Source of the DNA: Streptacidiphilus anmyonensis
Lineage (GTDB): Bacteria; Actinomycetota; Actinomycetes; Streptomycetales; Streptomycetaceae
DNA length: 64,000 nt
Assembly: GCF_000787855.1 (NCBI RefSeq)
Contig: NZ_BBPQ01000005.1
Location: 129,971 to 193,970 of the forward strand
Direction: 5' to 3'
The translations under genes were made by a program, and so were the position numbers. Position 1 is the stretch's first letter; every line of letters begins with the position of its first letter. Below the pieces are notes generated by a model that saw only the letters and a program-made list of their open reading frames with translations, was not told the origin of the DNA and made no database searches. This document shows positions 23,998 through 32,672 of the stretch, in pieces.

Positions 23998-24378
23998 ATG
24001 GGACCGTACGGACCTCTTCGCATCCACGGGGCCGGGAACCACGGCTGGTTCTGGGTGTTCTCGGGGATCACGATGGTGCTCTTCTGGGTGCTGTTGGTGC
24101 TGGCGATCATCCTGATCGTCCGCGCCCTCACCCACCGCGGCCGGTGGTCCGGCCGCAACGGCGCCGCTCACACCGTGCCGGCGCCGCCGCCCGGCTCCGC
24201 TTCCGGCTACACGCCGGGCGCGCCCGCAGGCGGCTCGGCGGAGCAGATCCTCGCCGAGCGGCTCGCCCGCGGGGACATCGACGTCGACGACTACCACCGC
24301 CGCCTCGCCGCGCTGCACCAGGGCACCGTCCCGCCGCCGCCGACGTCCCCGCCCGCGCCCCCGTCCTCGGAGGCGTAG
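23998..24378 (+). CDS. SHOCT-domain membrane protein
   Basis: 126 residues. One membrane helix lies at about 18-42 (FWVFSGITMVLFWVLLVLAIILIV). A Pro/Gly linker follows, then a C-terminal SHOCT motif EQILAERLARGDIDVDDYHRRLAAL. SHOCT proteins are short oligomerisation modules of unclear role. ATG 23998 follows GAGGACC. A second SHOCT protein is encoded 1.5 kb downstream. Confidence 0.85.
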   Translation: MGPYGPLRIHGAGNHGWFWVFSGITMVLFWVLLVLAIILIVRALTHRGRWSGRNGAAHTVPAPPPGSASGYTPGAPAGGSAEQILAERLARGDIDVDDYHRRLAALHQGTVPPPPTSPPAPPSSEA

Positions 24379-24514
24379 CGGCGTAGCGGCGAGGCGGCTG
24401 CGCGCGACGCGGCGACCGCCGCCCGAACGGAGCAGTAGCGGGTCATCCCCGCGGCCGGCTGCGGACACGATGGCAGGGACCCGTCGTTCCGCAGCAGGCA
24501 GCAGGGGAGGGTCC

Positions 24515-25447
24515 GTGTCCGCTCCCGAGGCGCTGCGCAGGGCACAGGCGCGCCTCAAGGCGACCAGGGCGGCGGCGCTGGGACGGTTCGAGTCGATGCA
24601 GGACCGGTGGCCCGTGGTCGGGGCGCTGCTGGTGCGGATTGTGAACGTGGGGCTGATGGACGCGGCGACACGGCTGGCCGCGCAGCTGTTCCTGACGACG
24701 ATCCCGCTGCTGTTCGCACTCGGCGCGTTCGGCCCCGACAGCTTCCGGAGCCGGATGCTCTCCTCCTTGCGGGCGACGTTCGGACTGACCGGCGACAGTG
24801 CCCAGCAGGTGAAGCAGGTGGTGCAGGCGAGCAACGGCTCCGGGAGCCTCCAGCAGACCGTCGGCTGGATCGGCCTGGTGATGGCGCTGCTCTCCGCCAC
24901 CAGTTGCAGCCGCGTCATCGCGCGGGTGTGCGCGGACGCCTGGGCGATGCCGAAGGCGCGGAGCCGTCCGGCGGCGTGGCGGTGGCTGGTCTGGATCATC
25001 TGCCTGGTCGGCTTCGTGCTGGTGCAGGGGCTGCTGCGCGACGGGTTCGGCGCCGGTCTGTGGCTGGGCATCCCGCTGACGTTCCTCGCGAGCGTGGTGC
25101 TGTGGTGGTGGACGCAGCACCTGCTGCTGGTGCGCCGGGTCGCTTGGCTGCCGCTGCTGCCGGGCGCGGTGCTCTGCGCGACCGCGACGACCGCGCTGTC
25201 CCTGACCGCACGCCTGTACATGCCGAACGCGCTCAACCGCACGCTCCAGGACTACGGGTCGCTGGGTCTGGTGCTGACCCTCCTCTCCTGGCTGATCGTG
25301 CTCTCCGCCGCGATCGTCTTCGGCATCACGCTCGGCGCGGTGCTCGCCCAGCACCCGCCGCTGCAGCCGCTGCTGCACGCACCGGTGACCAGGAGTCCCG
25401 GGGAGGCCGGGGCGCCGGGGCGCCCGCCGGTTGAGCCGGGCGGGTGA
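24515..25447 (+). CDS. YihY/BrkB-family (YhjD-like) inner-membrane protein
   Basis: 310 residues from GTG 24515, chosen because AGGGGAGGG precedes it; a frame from 24470 is the alternative. About six membrane helices follow a short basic N terminus. RLAAQLFLTTIPLLFALGAFGP in TM1 and the C-terminal DYGSLGLVLTLLSWLIVLSAAIVFGITLGAVLAQ region fit the family; motifs are given only as landmarks. The biochemical role of this family is not settled. It is followed by a PLDc_N/SHOCT membrane protein on the same strand. Confidence 0.82.
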   Translation: MSAPEALRRAQARLKATRAAALGRFESMQDRWPVVGALLVRIVNVGLMDAATRLAAQLFLTTIPLLFALGAFGPDSFRSRMLSSLRATFGLTGDSAQQVKQVVQASNGSGSLQQTVGWIGLVMALLSATSCSRVIARVCADAWAMPKARSRPAAWRWLVWIICLVGFVLVQGLLRDGFGAGLWLGIPLTFLASVVLWWWTQHLLLVRRVAWLPLLPGAVLCATATTALSLTARLYMPNALNRTLQDYGSLGLVLTLLSWLIVLSAAIVFGITLGAVLAQHPPLQPLLHAPVTRSPGEAGAPGRPPVEPGG

Positions 25448-25518
25448 ACGCGTCGCCGCGCGGGCCGCCATATGTCCTGATATGTCTTTTCTCCAGCAAC
25501 CGCCCCGGAGGAGGGACC

Positions 25519-25941
25519 ATGTCCAACTACCCGCTGCTCGACATCTTCTGGACGATGCTGGAGTTCTTCCTCTGGATCCTCTGGTTCTTCCTGCTCTTCA
25601 AGGTCCTCACCGACATCTTCCGCAGCCACGACATGGGCGGCGGAGTGAAGGCGCTCTGGATCGTCTTCGTGATCCTGGTGCCCTTCCTGGGCGTCCTCGT
25701 CTACGTCATCGCCCGTGGCCGGGGTATGACCCAGCGGGACATCGACCAGGCGCAGCAGGCCGACGCCGCGTTCAAGCAGTACGTCCGCGACGCCGCCGCA
25801 GCCCCCGACGGCGGTGCGGGCGGTGGCGGTGGTGGCGGCTCGAGCCACGTGGACGAGCTTGCCAAGCTCGCCGAGCTGCGGCGCAGCGGCGCGCTGACGG
25901 ACGAGGAGTACCAGAAGGCGAAGGACAAGCTGCTCGCCTGA
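25519..25941 (+). CDS. PLDc_N-type membrane protein with SHOCT tail
   Basis: 140 residues from ATG 25519 with GGAGGAGGGACC upstream. Two membrane helices (FWTMLEFFLWILWFFLLFKV and ALWIVFVILVPFLGVLVYVI) flank a short loop, the cardiolipin-synthase N-terminal (PLDc_N) pattern. A Gly-rich linker of about 10 glycines leads to SHOCT motif ELAKLAELRRSGALTDEEY. There is no phospholipase catalytic domain, so it is not an enzyme. Confidence 0.85.
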   Translation: MSNYPLLDIFWTMLEFFLWILWFFLLFKVLTDIFRSHDMGGGVKALWIVFVILVPFLGVLVYVIARGRGMTQRDIDQAQQADAAFKQYVRDAAAAPDGGAGGGGGGGSSHVDELAKLAELRRSGALTDEEYQKAKDKLLA

Positions 25942-25977
25942 TCCGCAGGACCGCACCCGAGGCAGGAGGGGAACCGG

Positions 25978-26307
25978 GTGGCCAACAAGGAGAGCGTCGG
26001 CACCGTGGTGGTCGCGGGCGCCGCCAATCTCGGCGTCGCCGTCGCCAAGGTGATCGCCGGGACGATCAGCGGCTCCAGCGCGATGCTCTCCGAGGCCGCA
26101 CAGTCCTTCGCCGACACCGTCACCGAGGGGCTCCTGTTCACCGCCCTGCGGCACGGCGACCAGCCGCCCGACGCGCGACACCCCTCGGCCACCGCCGCGC
26201 AGATCGAGGCCCGGTGCGAGCAGGCGGAGCGTCGGCTGAGGACCCGCTACCCGCAGATCGCCCGCGTCTACCTCGACCCGACCCCCGGCGGCCCCGCCTC
26301 GGGCTGA
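25978..26307 (+). pseudogene. Cation-diffusion-facilitator transporter with internal deletion
   Basis: 109 residues from GTG 25978. Residues 1-66 match the N terminus of a CDF transporter through TM1 and TM2 (NLGVAVAKVIAGTISGSSAM, LSEAAQSFADTVTEG, then RHGDQPPDARHP). Residues 70-105 jump directly to the end of the cytoplasmic C-terminal domain (AERRLRTRYPQIARVYLDP). Roughly 200 residues with TM3-TM6 and the metal site are missing, yet the frame stays open, so it is an in-frame deletion. It cannot transport metal as a normal CDF; whether a membrane stub is made is unknown. Confidence 0.7.
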
Positions 26308-26402
26308 GCCCGGTCACCGAACGGTTCCCCGACCCGGCGGGGCCGGGGACGAGACCCGAGGGACGCGAGGGACGCGAGAGACGCCGGGCAGGCCCGCACG
26401 GG

Positions 26403-26969
26403 CTACCCGGAGCGGCCCTGACGGGCCGCGAGTCTCCGGGTCACGGCCAGGACCGCCGACGCGCAGGTCGTTCCCAGCACCGCTCCCGCCACCACGTCGC
26501 CCGGGTAGTGCACGCCCGTATGGACCCTGGAGTACCCGACCGCGCAGGCCAGCAGCCCCAGCGGGGCCGCGGTGACCGGCAGGACCGTGCCCACCGTCGT
26601 CGCCAGCGCGAACGCCGACGCCGTGTGCCCGGAGGGGAACGACGCCGAACTGGGCATCGGCACGTGACGGTCGACGCGGACCTGTGCCGCCTCGCGGTCC
26701 GGACGGGGGCGGCGGACCAGGCTCTTGCCGAGCAGGTTGGCGCTGAAGGAGGCCAGACCGACCGCCGCCGCCCCCGCCAGGCCCGCCGTCCGGCAGCGCC
26801 CCGGGAGGAGGGTGAGGGCCGCCGCGATCGAGAGGTTGATCTTCGAGTTGTTCGCGGCGTGCGAGAGCCTGCGCAGCCCGACGTCCAGCGCGGGCGTGTC
26901 CGTGGCCGCCACGGCGGCGTACAGCGCGCCGTCGAGGGTGGCGAGGTCGTGCAGGACGGCGTCTTTCAC
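26403..26969 (-). CDS. PAP2-family membrane phosphatase
   Basis: 188 residues from GTG 26969. All three lipid-phosphatase motifs are present: KSLVRRPRP (KX6RP), FPSGHTASAF (PSGH) and SRVHTGVHYPGD (SRX5HX3D), with about five membrane helices. It removes phosphate from a lipid or polyprenyl phosphate. The GTG overlaps the stop of the lipid-kinase gene by 4 nt, so kinase and phosphatase of opposite direction are made together. Cargo lipid not known. Confidence 0.9.
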   Translation of the reverse strand: MKDAVLHDLATLDGALYAAVAATDTPALDVGLRRLSHAANNSKINLSIAAALTLLPGRCRTAGLAGAAAVGLASFSANLLGKSLVRRPRPDREAAQVRVDRHVPMPSSASFPSGHTASAFALATTVGTVLPVTAAPLGLLACAVGYSRVHTGVHYPGDVVAGAVLGTTCASAVLAVTRRLAARQGRSG

Positions 26970-28297
26970 GGGCGGTTCTCCATCGGACGGAGGAAGGCGA
27001 GACGGGCGACGTCGCGCCAGTCGAGACGGCGGGCGTGGACCTGCTGGTTCGGATCCGCGCCGGGACGGTCGCGCGGCACGCGCACCCGCAGGGCGCGGGC
27101 GGCCAGGGAGCAGACGACGGGCGTCGGCAGGAACAGCGCCTCGCCGTCCACGGCGACCGCGATCTCGACCGCGTCCGCGTCGACGGTGACCTGACGCGCC
27201 GACAGCACCGTCAGACCGGCCGCGCGGTCGCCGCGCAGCGCCAGGTCCGCCGCCTGGGCGGCGCCGTCGACGCGGATGCCGAGGACGCCCAGCACGCCGC
27301 GGTCCAGACGCGGACGGCGGCCCAGGCTGATCGGGTCGGGCGCGGCGTAGGGGTTGTTGCTGATCAGCAGCGCCTGCGGCGCGTCGAGGCGATGGTCGCC
27401 CGCGAGCGCGGTCAGGTGCGGGCCTCCCGTGCCGAGCAGCAGCTCGGGCAGCGCGTCCAGGGCGGTGGCGGTCTTGGCGTCGCGGTACTGCGGGCTCTGC
27501 ACGATCTGCGCGTAGGCGCCGAAGGAGACCGTGTTGACGAAGGTCCGGCCTCCCACCCGGCCGAGGTCGACGCGGAGTTCGACGCCGTCGCGCAGCGCGT
27601 CGAGGCAGGTCGCGGGATCGGTCCGGTCGAGGCCGAGGTCCATGGCGAAGTGGTTGCGGGTGCCGGCGGAGATGACCAGGAACGGCAGGCCGTGCTCGGC
27701 CGCGACCGCGGCGACCAGGGCCTGGGTGCCGTCGCCTCCGGCGACGCCGAGCAGGTCGGCGCCCTCGGCGACGGCCTGGCGGGCGATCCCGGCGACGTCC
27801 TGCTGCACGGAGGTGTCCAGCAGCACCACGCGCGCGCCCAGCTCCTCGGCCCGCCGGACCAGCCCGAACTGCTCGACCTTGCCGCCGCCCGACTTCGGGT
27901 TCATGATCAGCACGGGCCGTCGCGGCGGCGGGGTCTCCACCGCCGGCATCGGCTTGGGCGGCCGGGCCGCCCGCAGCGCGGACCGCGCGAAGAGGAGCGC
28001 GACACCCCAGAGGACGAGCGCGAGCAGGACGACGAGCGCCTCCCGCGAGCTGACGGCCAGCACGAACACCCCGATCGGCGCGGCGACGGCCACGACGGCC
28101 CCGATCACGCGCGGCAGGCCGTGGTGGGCGAGCGTCCACCACGCGCCGACAGCGGTGACCGCCAGCGCGATCAAGGCGCAGAACAGCACAAGCAGCCCGT
28201 GCAGACCGGTGAACGCCACGGCGGCGACCGCCCCCGCCGCGCAGAGCAGCGCGGCCTGCGCCAGCAGCTGCGGCCGACGAGCCGGCCTGTCCGTCAT
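26966..28297 (-). CDS. Diacylglycerol-kinase-fold lipid kinase with membrane N terminus
   Basis: 443 residues from ATG 28297 (AAAGGG site; GTG 28303 is the alternative). About four membrane helices occupy residues 10-110. A DAGK catalytic domain follows with LIMNPKSGGGK (about 130-140) and the nucleotide loop GVAGGDGTQALVA. The C-terminal LuxE-like lobe contains GRVGGRTFVNTVSFGAYA. It probably phosphorylates a membrane lipid. The coupled PAP2 phosphatase suggests a lipid phosphorylation/dephosphorylation cycle or remodelling step. A perfect dyad lies at its promoter. Confidence 0.87.
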   Translation of the reverse strand: MTDRPARRPQLLAQAALLCAAGAVAAVAFTGLHGLLVLFCALIALAVTAVGAWWTLAHHGLPRVIGAVVAVAAPIGVFVLAVSSREALVVLLALVLWGVALLFARSALRAARPPKPMPAVETPPPRRPVLIMNPKSGGGKVEQFGLVRRAEELGARVVLLDTSVQQDVAGIARQAVAEGADLLGVAGGDGTQALVAAVAAEHGLPFLVISAGTRNHFAMDLGLDRTDPATCLDALRDGVELRVDLGRVGGRTFVNTVSFGAYAQIVQSPQYRDAKTATALDALPELLLGTGGPHLTALAGDHRLDAPQALLISNNPYAAPDPISLGRRPRLDRGVLGVLGIRVDGAAQAADLALRGDRAAGLTVLSARQVTVDADAVEIAVAVDGEALFLPTPVVCSLAARALRVRVPRDRPGADPNQQVHARRLDWRDVARLAFLRPMENRP

Positions 28298-28318
28298 CGG
28301 CACCCTTTCGTCCGCACG

Positions 28319-28341
28319 CGTGTCGGTGCCGACACGCTATC
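28319..28341 (-). promoter_or_regulatory. Promoter with palindromic operator for the kinase-phosphatase operon
   Basis: Perfect dyad CGTGTCGG-TG-CCGACACG (28319-28336) immediately downstream of a TAGCGT -10-like hexamer on the minus strand (28336-28341). A repressor bound here would cover the transcription start. Confidence 0.55.
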
Positions 28342-28476
28342 CGCGACAGCCCTGCTCGGCGCGCCGGACTCCGCCCCGAGCGTTCAGCGCGCGCGGCGCT
28401 CACCCGTTCAGCAGCAACGCGGGCGCTCCCGCGCCCATGCCGACCTGGCCCGCCCCCGTACTCCCACCGCCCGGCG

Positions 28477-29907
28477 TCAGACGTCGCTGACGGCCTTGAC
28501 CCGGCCCTGGGCGATCGCGGCCAGCAGGGCCGCGTGGTCGAGGTGGGTCTGCTCCGCGTAGCCCGCGGCCCAGGAGGCCACCGCGCGGTCGAAGACGTCG
28601 CTGCGGCCGAGGTACTCGGCGATCTCCGCACGCATGCCGGAGCGGGCGTGGGCGCGGGCCAGGGTGCGGCCGCAGACCTGGGCGTAGCGCAGCAGCATCC
28701 GCGCGTCGAGGCGCTCGATCTCCAGCGAGCCCTTCATGTCGCGCAGCTGACGCCAGTAGAAGAAGCGTCCGGCGGGACCGGTGGCCCAGCCGAGGAAGAT
28801 GTCGCTGGCCGCCTGGAGCAGCCGCTGCCCGACGACCACGCGCTGGCCCTGGTGCCGGTGCTTGCTCGGAGCCAGGTGTGCCGCCAGCACGGACTGCTCC
28901 GCCTCCTTGATCTGGAGCATCAGCGGGTCGCCGACCGTCGTCCCGGCCAGCAGGGCGACGAAGCAGCGGGTGCCGACGCTGCCCACGCCGACCACCTTGA
29001 GCGCCGCGTCGACGACCTTGAACCGCTCCAGCAGCACCCGGAGATCCTCCTGCATGCTGTGCAGGAAGTCCTCGAAGGTCTCCTGGACGATGCCGAGGTC
29101 GCGCATCCCGATCGACTGGATCAGCGGAGGGTCGTGCTTGATCCGCGGCTCGCCGTCCGGACCGGGTTCGGTCAGCTTCTCCAGCGCCTGGAGGCTGGTG
29201 CGGCGCCGGGCCTTGGTCAGCATCTGCTCCGCTTCGGCGCGGTTGCGCTTGCGCACCTCGGTGAGCAGGTCCTGGGTGTCCACCCGCTCGTACCAGACGT
29301 CCAGCTCGGTCCAGGTGGCCAGCTCGCGCATGTGCTCGCGGTAGGCGCGGGCGGCAGCCTGGGCGGCCGCGGTCGCGTCGTTCTCGGACTGGCCGTTCTG
29401 GCGCGAGGCCACGGCCACGGACGCGGCCAGCCGCTTGACGTCCCACTCGAACGGGCCCGGCAGGGTCTCGTCGAAATCGTTCAGGTCGAAGAGCAGGGCA
29501 CGCTCGGGCGAGGCGTAGAAGCCGAAGTTCGACAGGTGCGCGTCCCCGCACAGCTGCACGGTCAGCCCGGTGTTCGGCGACGAGGCGAGATCCGCCGCCA
29601 TGATCGCGGGGCCGCCGCGCAGGAAGGCGAACTCGGTGGCGGCCATCCTGCCGTAGCGGATCGGCACGAGCTCCGGCACACGGGTGGCGGCCTGCGCCTC
29701 CAGGATGGAGATCGGATCGGTGCGGTCCTTCGGCGGCGTCCACGGGCCCTGCGAGGAGCGGGGCACCGTCTTGCGCACGTCGCGCCCGCGCGATTCCTCC
29801 TCGCCCAGCCGCGCGACCTGCGGCACCGACTTAGGCCCGGTCTCCTTCTTCGCCGTGTCCGACGACTTCTCCGACTTCTCCGCCTTCTCCGGCTTCTCCG
29901 CAACCAT
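28477..29907 (-). CDS. DUF2252-domain protein
   Basis: 476 residues from ATG 29907. A Lys/Glu/Ser-rich N-tail (KPEKAEKSEKSSDTAKKE) is followed by the DUF2252 core: PELVPIRYGRMAATEFAFLRG, LCGDAHLSNFGFYASPE, DLNDFDETLPGPFEWDVKRL and VGSVGTRCFVALL. The DAHLxNFG and DFDE elements resemble the catalytic pieces of kinase-fold enzymes, but no activity is established. The ATG overlaps the stop of the upstream membrane gene by 3 nt, with GGAGGG as ribosome site, so the two proteins are probably made together. Confidence 0.87.
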   Translation of the reverse strand: MVAEKPEKAEKSEKSSDTAKKETGPKSVPQVARLGEEESRGRDVRKTVPRSSQGPWTPPKDRTDPISILEAQAATRVPELVPIRYGRMAATEFAFLRGGPAIMAADLASSPNTGLTVQLCGDAHLSNFGFYASPERALLFDLNDFDETLPGPFEWDVKRLAASVAVASRQNGQSENDATAAAQAAARAYREHMRELATWTELDVWYERVDTQDLLTEVRKRNRAEAEQMLTKARRRTSLQALEKLTEPGPDGEPRIKHDPPLIQSIGMRDLGIVQETFEDFLHSMQEDLRVLLERFKVVDAALKVVGVGSVGTRCFVALLAGTTVGDPLMLQIKEAEQSVLAAHLAPSKHRHQGQRVVVGQRLLQAASDIFLGWATGPAGRFFYWRQLRDMKGSLEIERLDARMLLRYAQVCGRTLARAHARSGMRAEIAEYLGRSDVFDRAVASWAAGYAEQTHLDHAALLAAIAQGRVKAVSDV

Positions 29908-31382
29908 CACGAACCCTCCAGACCCTCGGGCGTCGCCGAAGCGGCCGGCCGCTCCTCGTCGAGGAAGCGGACCACCAGCAGCACGACCGCCACGATGACC
30001 ACGATCCAGAAAACCACCCATCCGGTGGGGTAGGACCACAGCGCCAGCGTCAGCGCGCCGGCCGCCAGCACGATCCACATGATCCACTTGTAGTAGCGGT
30101 GGACGAACGGTCCGACCGGCCCGAGCTTCATGCCCGCCGCCCGCTCCAGCGAGCCGCGGGTAGCGTCGAGGCTGCCGGTGATCGCACCGCGGACGCGTGC
30201 GGCCCTGCGACCGTGGCCGGTGTACCAGAAGCCGAGGCCGACGGCGACGCCGAGCACCACGACCGAGCGGACGGCCGTCCGCAGGAACAGCACCAACTGA
30301 TCGTAGATCGCCTTGGCCGCGCCCTGGTTGACATCGGCGGGAAGTTTGTCCAGATAGATCGCCCGGAAGACGGTCAACCCGATGCCGAGCACCAGCGCGC
30401 CGAAGGCGATCCCGAACGACGCCGCGACCGCGGCCCGTCGCCAGCGTCTGGCCAGCCAGACGCCGACGACGGCCAGCACCACGCCGATGACGGGCAGCCA
30501 GTTGCCGACGATCTGGAGCAGCCGGAACCCGGTCTTGGCCTTCCCGATGTTCTTGTCGTCGACGACGGTGAAGTCCGTGTGGATCTCCGGGATCTTCGCG
30601 GCGATCGTCATGCCGTTGCTGACCAGCCGCTGCTTGACCTGGTCGATCACCGGGGCGAGGTCGATCACGACCGAGTTCTGCGTCAGCTGCACCGCGCCGC
30701 CGCCCTGGCCGGTCAGGGCCTTCACCATGGTCTGGTGGATGCGACGGTTGGCGTCCTCCCAGAAGCCCTGGAACCAGGAACTGGCGACGACGTTCTGTGT
30801 CTGCTTCTGGACGAAGCTCGTGATCGCGTTGTCGATCGGCCCGCTGAGCTTGCCGAGGGCCGCGTCCAGCTTCGGCCGGTCCGTGGGCGCGACCTGTTCC
30901 AGCAGGGTGTTCACGTCGATGTGCTGGGAGACCGCCTGCGCGGTCCGGTTCGCGATCGCCGCCTGGACGTCGGGGTTCGCGGGCAGCGGCGCGACCATGG
31001 CGACGTAGCGGTTGGTGTCGCCGATGATGCTGGACGCCCAGGACGCGACGATCGACAGCGGCGCGAGGATGCACGCCACGGTGATCAGCACGGCGGAGAG
31101 GGCGGACTTCCAGCGCTGCCTTGGCGCCTGAAGCTCGGCCACCTGCGCCCGGAGCCGCCGCAGCTCCGCGTCGTCCGGTTTGCCCGAGCCGCCGGGCGCG
31201 GGCGTCCCGCCCGGGGTGCCGCTGTCGCCCGGCGGGCGCGTCACGTCGGGGGTGCCGCTGTCGTCCGGCGTGGGCGTCCCGCCAGGAGTACTGCCGTCGC
31301 CCGGCGGGCGCGTGCCGCCTGGTGTGCCGCTGTCGTCCGGCGTGGACGGCCTCTCGTCCGGCGTGGGCGTCTCGTCCGACAT
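29907..31382 (-). CDS. Membrane protein with Pro/Thr-rich repeat N terminus
   Basis: 491 residues from ATG 31382. Residues 5-68 are tandem Pro/Thr/Gly/Asp repeats (TPDDSGTPGGT-type units) encoded by DNA repeats, followed by a short coiled coil ELRRLRAQVAELQ. TM1 (VLITVACILAPLSIVASW) leads to an extracytoplasmic domain of about 200 residues, then several further helices towards the C terminus (about five membrane segments). I do not recognise an enzymatic motif. Coupled to DUF2252 downstream; divergent from RNase H. The repeat tail could vary in length between strains. Confidence 0.75.
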   Translation of the reverse strand: MSDETPTPDERPSTPDDSGTPGGTRPPGDGSTPGGTPTPDDSGTPDVTRPPGDSGTPGGTPAPGGSGKPDDAELRRLRAQVAELQAPRQRWKSALSAVLITVACILAPLSIVASWASSIIGDTNRYVAMVAPLPANPDVQAAIANRTAQAVSQHIDVNTLLEQVAPTDRPKLDAALGKLSGPIDNAITSFVQKQTQNVVASSWFQGFWEDANRRIHQTMVKALTGQGGGAVQLTQNSVVIDLAPVIDQVKQRLVSNGMTIAAKIPEIHTDFTVVDDKNIGKAKTGFRLLQIVGNWLPVIGVVLAVVGVWLARRWRRAAVAASFGIAFGALVLGIGLTVFRAIYLDKLPADVNQGAAKAIYDQLVLFLRTAVRSVVVLGVAVGLGFWYTGHGRRAARVRGAITGSLDATRGSLERAAGMKLGPVGPFVHRYYKWIMWIVLAAGALTLALWSYPTGWVVFWIVVIVAVVLLVVRFLDEERPAASATPEGLEGS

Positions 31383-31516
31383 GCCTGCCCCTTCCGACCG
31401 AACGGCGTCCGGCTGAGTACAGGCCGGTTCGACCAGTGAACGGCAGCCGGACAGCACCCGCGATCCGGAACCCGCCGTTCGGCGGAAGCACTCGCGGGAC
31501 CTGGGATGATCGATAC

Positions 31517-32194
31517 ATGGTCGACCGCATCATCGCCGCCTGTGACGGCGCCGCCAAAGGCAATCCCGGCCCCGCAGGCTGGGCCTACGTCATCGCCGAC
31601 TCCTCCGGCGCCCCCCAACGCTGGCGCGCGGGCGCGCTCGGGCACAGCACCAACAACGTGGGCGAGCTGACCGCGCTGGAGCAGTTGCTGGAGGCCACGG
31701 ACCCCGCCGTCCCGCTGGAGGTCAGGCTCGACTCCACGTACACGCGCGACGCGGTCACCAAGTGGCTCGCCAACTGGAAGCGCAACGGCTGGCGCACGGC
31801 CGGCGGGAAGCCCGTCGCCAACCAGGAGCTGATCCAGCACATCGACGCGCTGCTCGCCGACCGGGATGTCTCCTTCGTCTACGTCGCCGCGCACCAGGTC
31901 GACGGCGACCCGCTGAACGCGATCGCGGACAAGGCCGCCAGCGACGCCGCCCGCCACCAGCGGGACGCCTCCGGCACCTCGTCCGACCTGCCCGTCCCGG
32001 ACCCGGTGACGCCCGCGGGCCGCGCCAAGGTCGCCAAGCCCGCGCGCTCCGGCAGCGGCACGGGCGGCGGCACCGGCCGCACCCTCGCGGCGCGGTACCC
32101 GGGCACCTGCCCGTGCTCCCGCCCGTACGCGAAGGGCGACAAGATCACCAAGGTCGGCGCGAGCTGGGGCCACCCGGAGTGCGCCTCCGCCTGA
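31517..32194 (+). CDS. rnhA: Ribonuclease HI with C-terminal Cys tail
   Basis: 225 residues from ATG 31517. The catalytic acids are present: Asp in AACDGAAKGNPG, Glu in NVGELTALEQLL, Asp in RLDSTYT and Asp in NAIADKAA. After the RNase H domain (about 1-150) a Ser/Gly/Thr linker leads to a tail with CPCSRPYAKGD and WGHPEC, a possible three-Cys/His metal site seen in some actinobacterial RNase H proteins. The enzyme degrades RNA in RNA-DNA hybrids. The gene is monocistronic. Confidence 0.88.
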   Translation: MVDRIIAACDGAAKGNPGPAGWAYVIADSSGAPQRWRAGALGHSTNNVGELTALEQLLEATDPAVPLEVRLDSTYTRDAVTKWLANWKRNGWRTAGGKPVANQELIQHIDALLADRDVSFVYVAAHQVDGDPLNAIADKAASDAARHQRDASGTSSDLPVPDPVTPAGRAKVAKPARSGSGTGGGTGRTLAARYPGTCPCSRPYAKGDKITKVGASWGHPECASA

Positions 32195-32672
32195 CGGCGA
32201 CGGCCCCACCCACTGCAGCCGCGCCCACCGGCCCGCCCCCGCGCGCGCCCGCCGGTGGGCGCGGGCACGTCGGCCGTCACGGGTCGGCGTCACTCCTCCC
32301 CTCAGGCGGCCCGGCCCGGGGCCTCACCAGGGGTCAGGTCCGGAAGTGGCCGACAGCCGCGGTCGGCCCCGGCCCATGGCGTCCCCGGCGGGGCGGCTCC
32401 CGCCAAGAGCCCGCCGACGACAGCACCACCCCACCCCAGAGGCCACCGCGGACGCGGGACGGCGGCCGGCCCGGGCCTCGCCACGTGTCAGGTCCGGAAG
32501 TGGGCGACAGCCGCAGGCCGCCCGGCCCATGGCGTCCCGTCCGCGGCCCCCGCCAAGGGCCCGCGGACGACACGGCACCACCCCGCCCCACAGACCACGG
32601 CAGCGGCGGACGGCCGCCGGTCCGGGGGCGCGCCGGAGGCTGCGGGGCGTCAGCGCCGGAGGCTGCGGGGCG
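32195..32672. other. 478-bp convergent intergenic region made mostly of duplications
   Basis: The region lies between the RNase H stop and the module 2 amidohydrolase stop. Open frames here are GC-driven and mirror the duplications; I see no gene. It contains the two repeats listed separately. Confidence 0.6.
32305..32612. repeat. Two imperfect 154-bp tandem repeats
   Basis: Unit A (about 32305-32460) and unit B (about 32461-32612) share long blocks, for example GTCAGGTCCGGAAGTGG at 32333 and 32487, GACAGCCGC, CCCATGGCGTCCC and GCGACGACA-like ends. The period is 154 bp. Neither unit encodes a convincing protein. Confidence 0.75.

Noticed and set aside
29910..31563. Minus-strand extension of the DUF2252 frame to over 1000 residues
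   Set aside because: The extension is the shifted frame of the overlapping membrane gene; ATG 29907 has GGAGGG and begins the conserved protein.
32195..32672. Possible genes or a CRISPR-like array in the repeated gap
   Set aside because: Only two 154-bp units and two 23-bp units; no spacer pattern, no cas genes, and the open frames merely follow GC bias.
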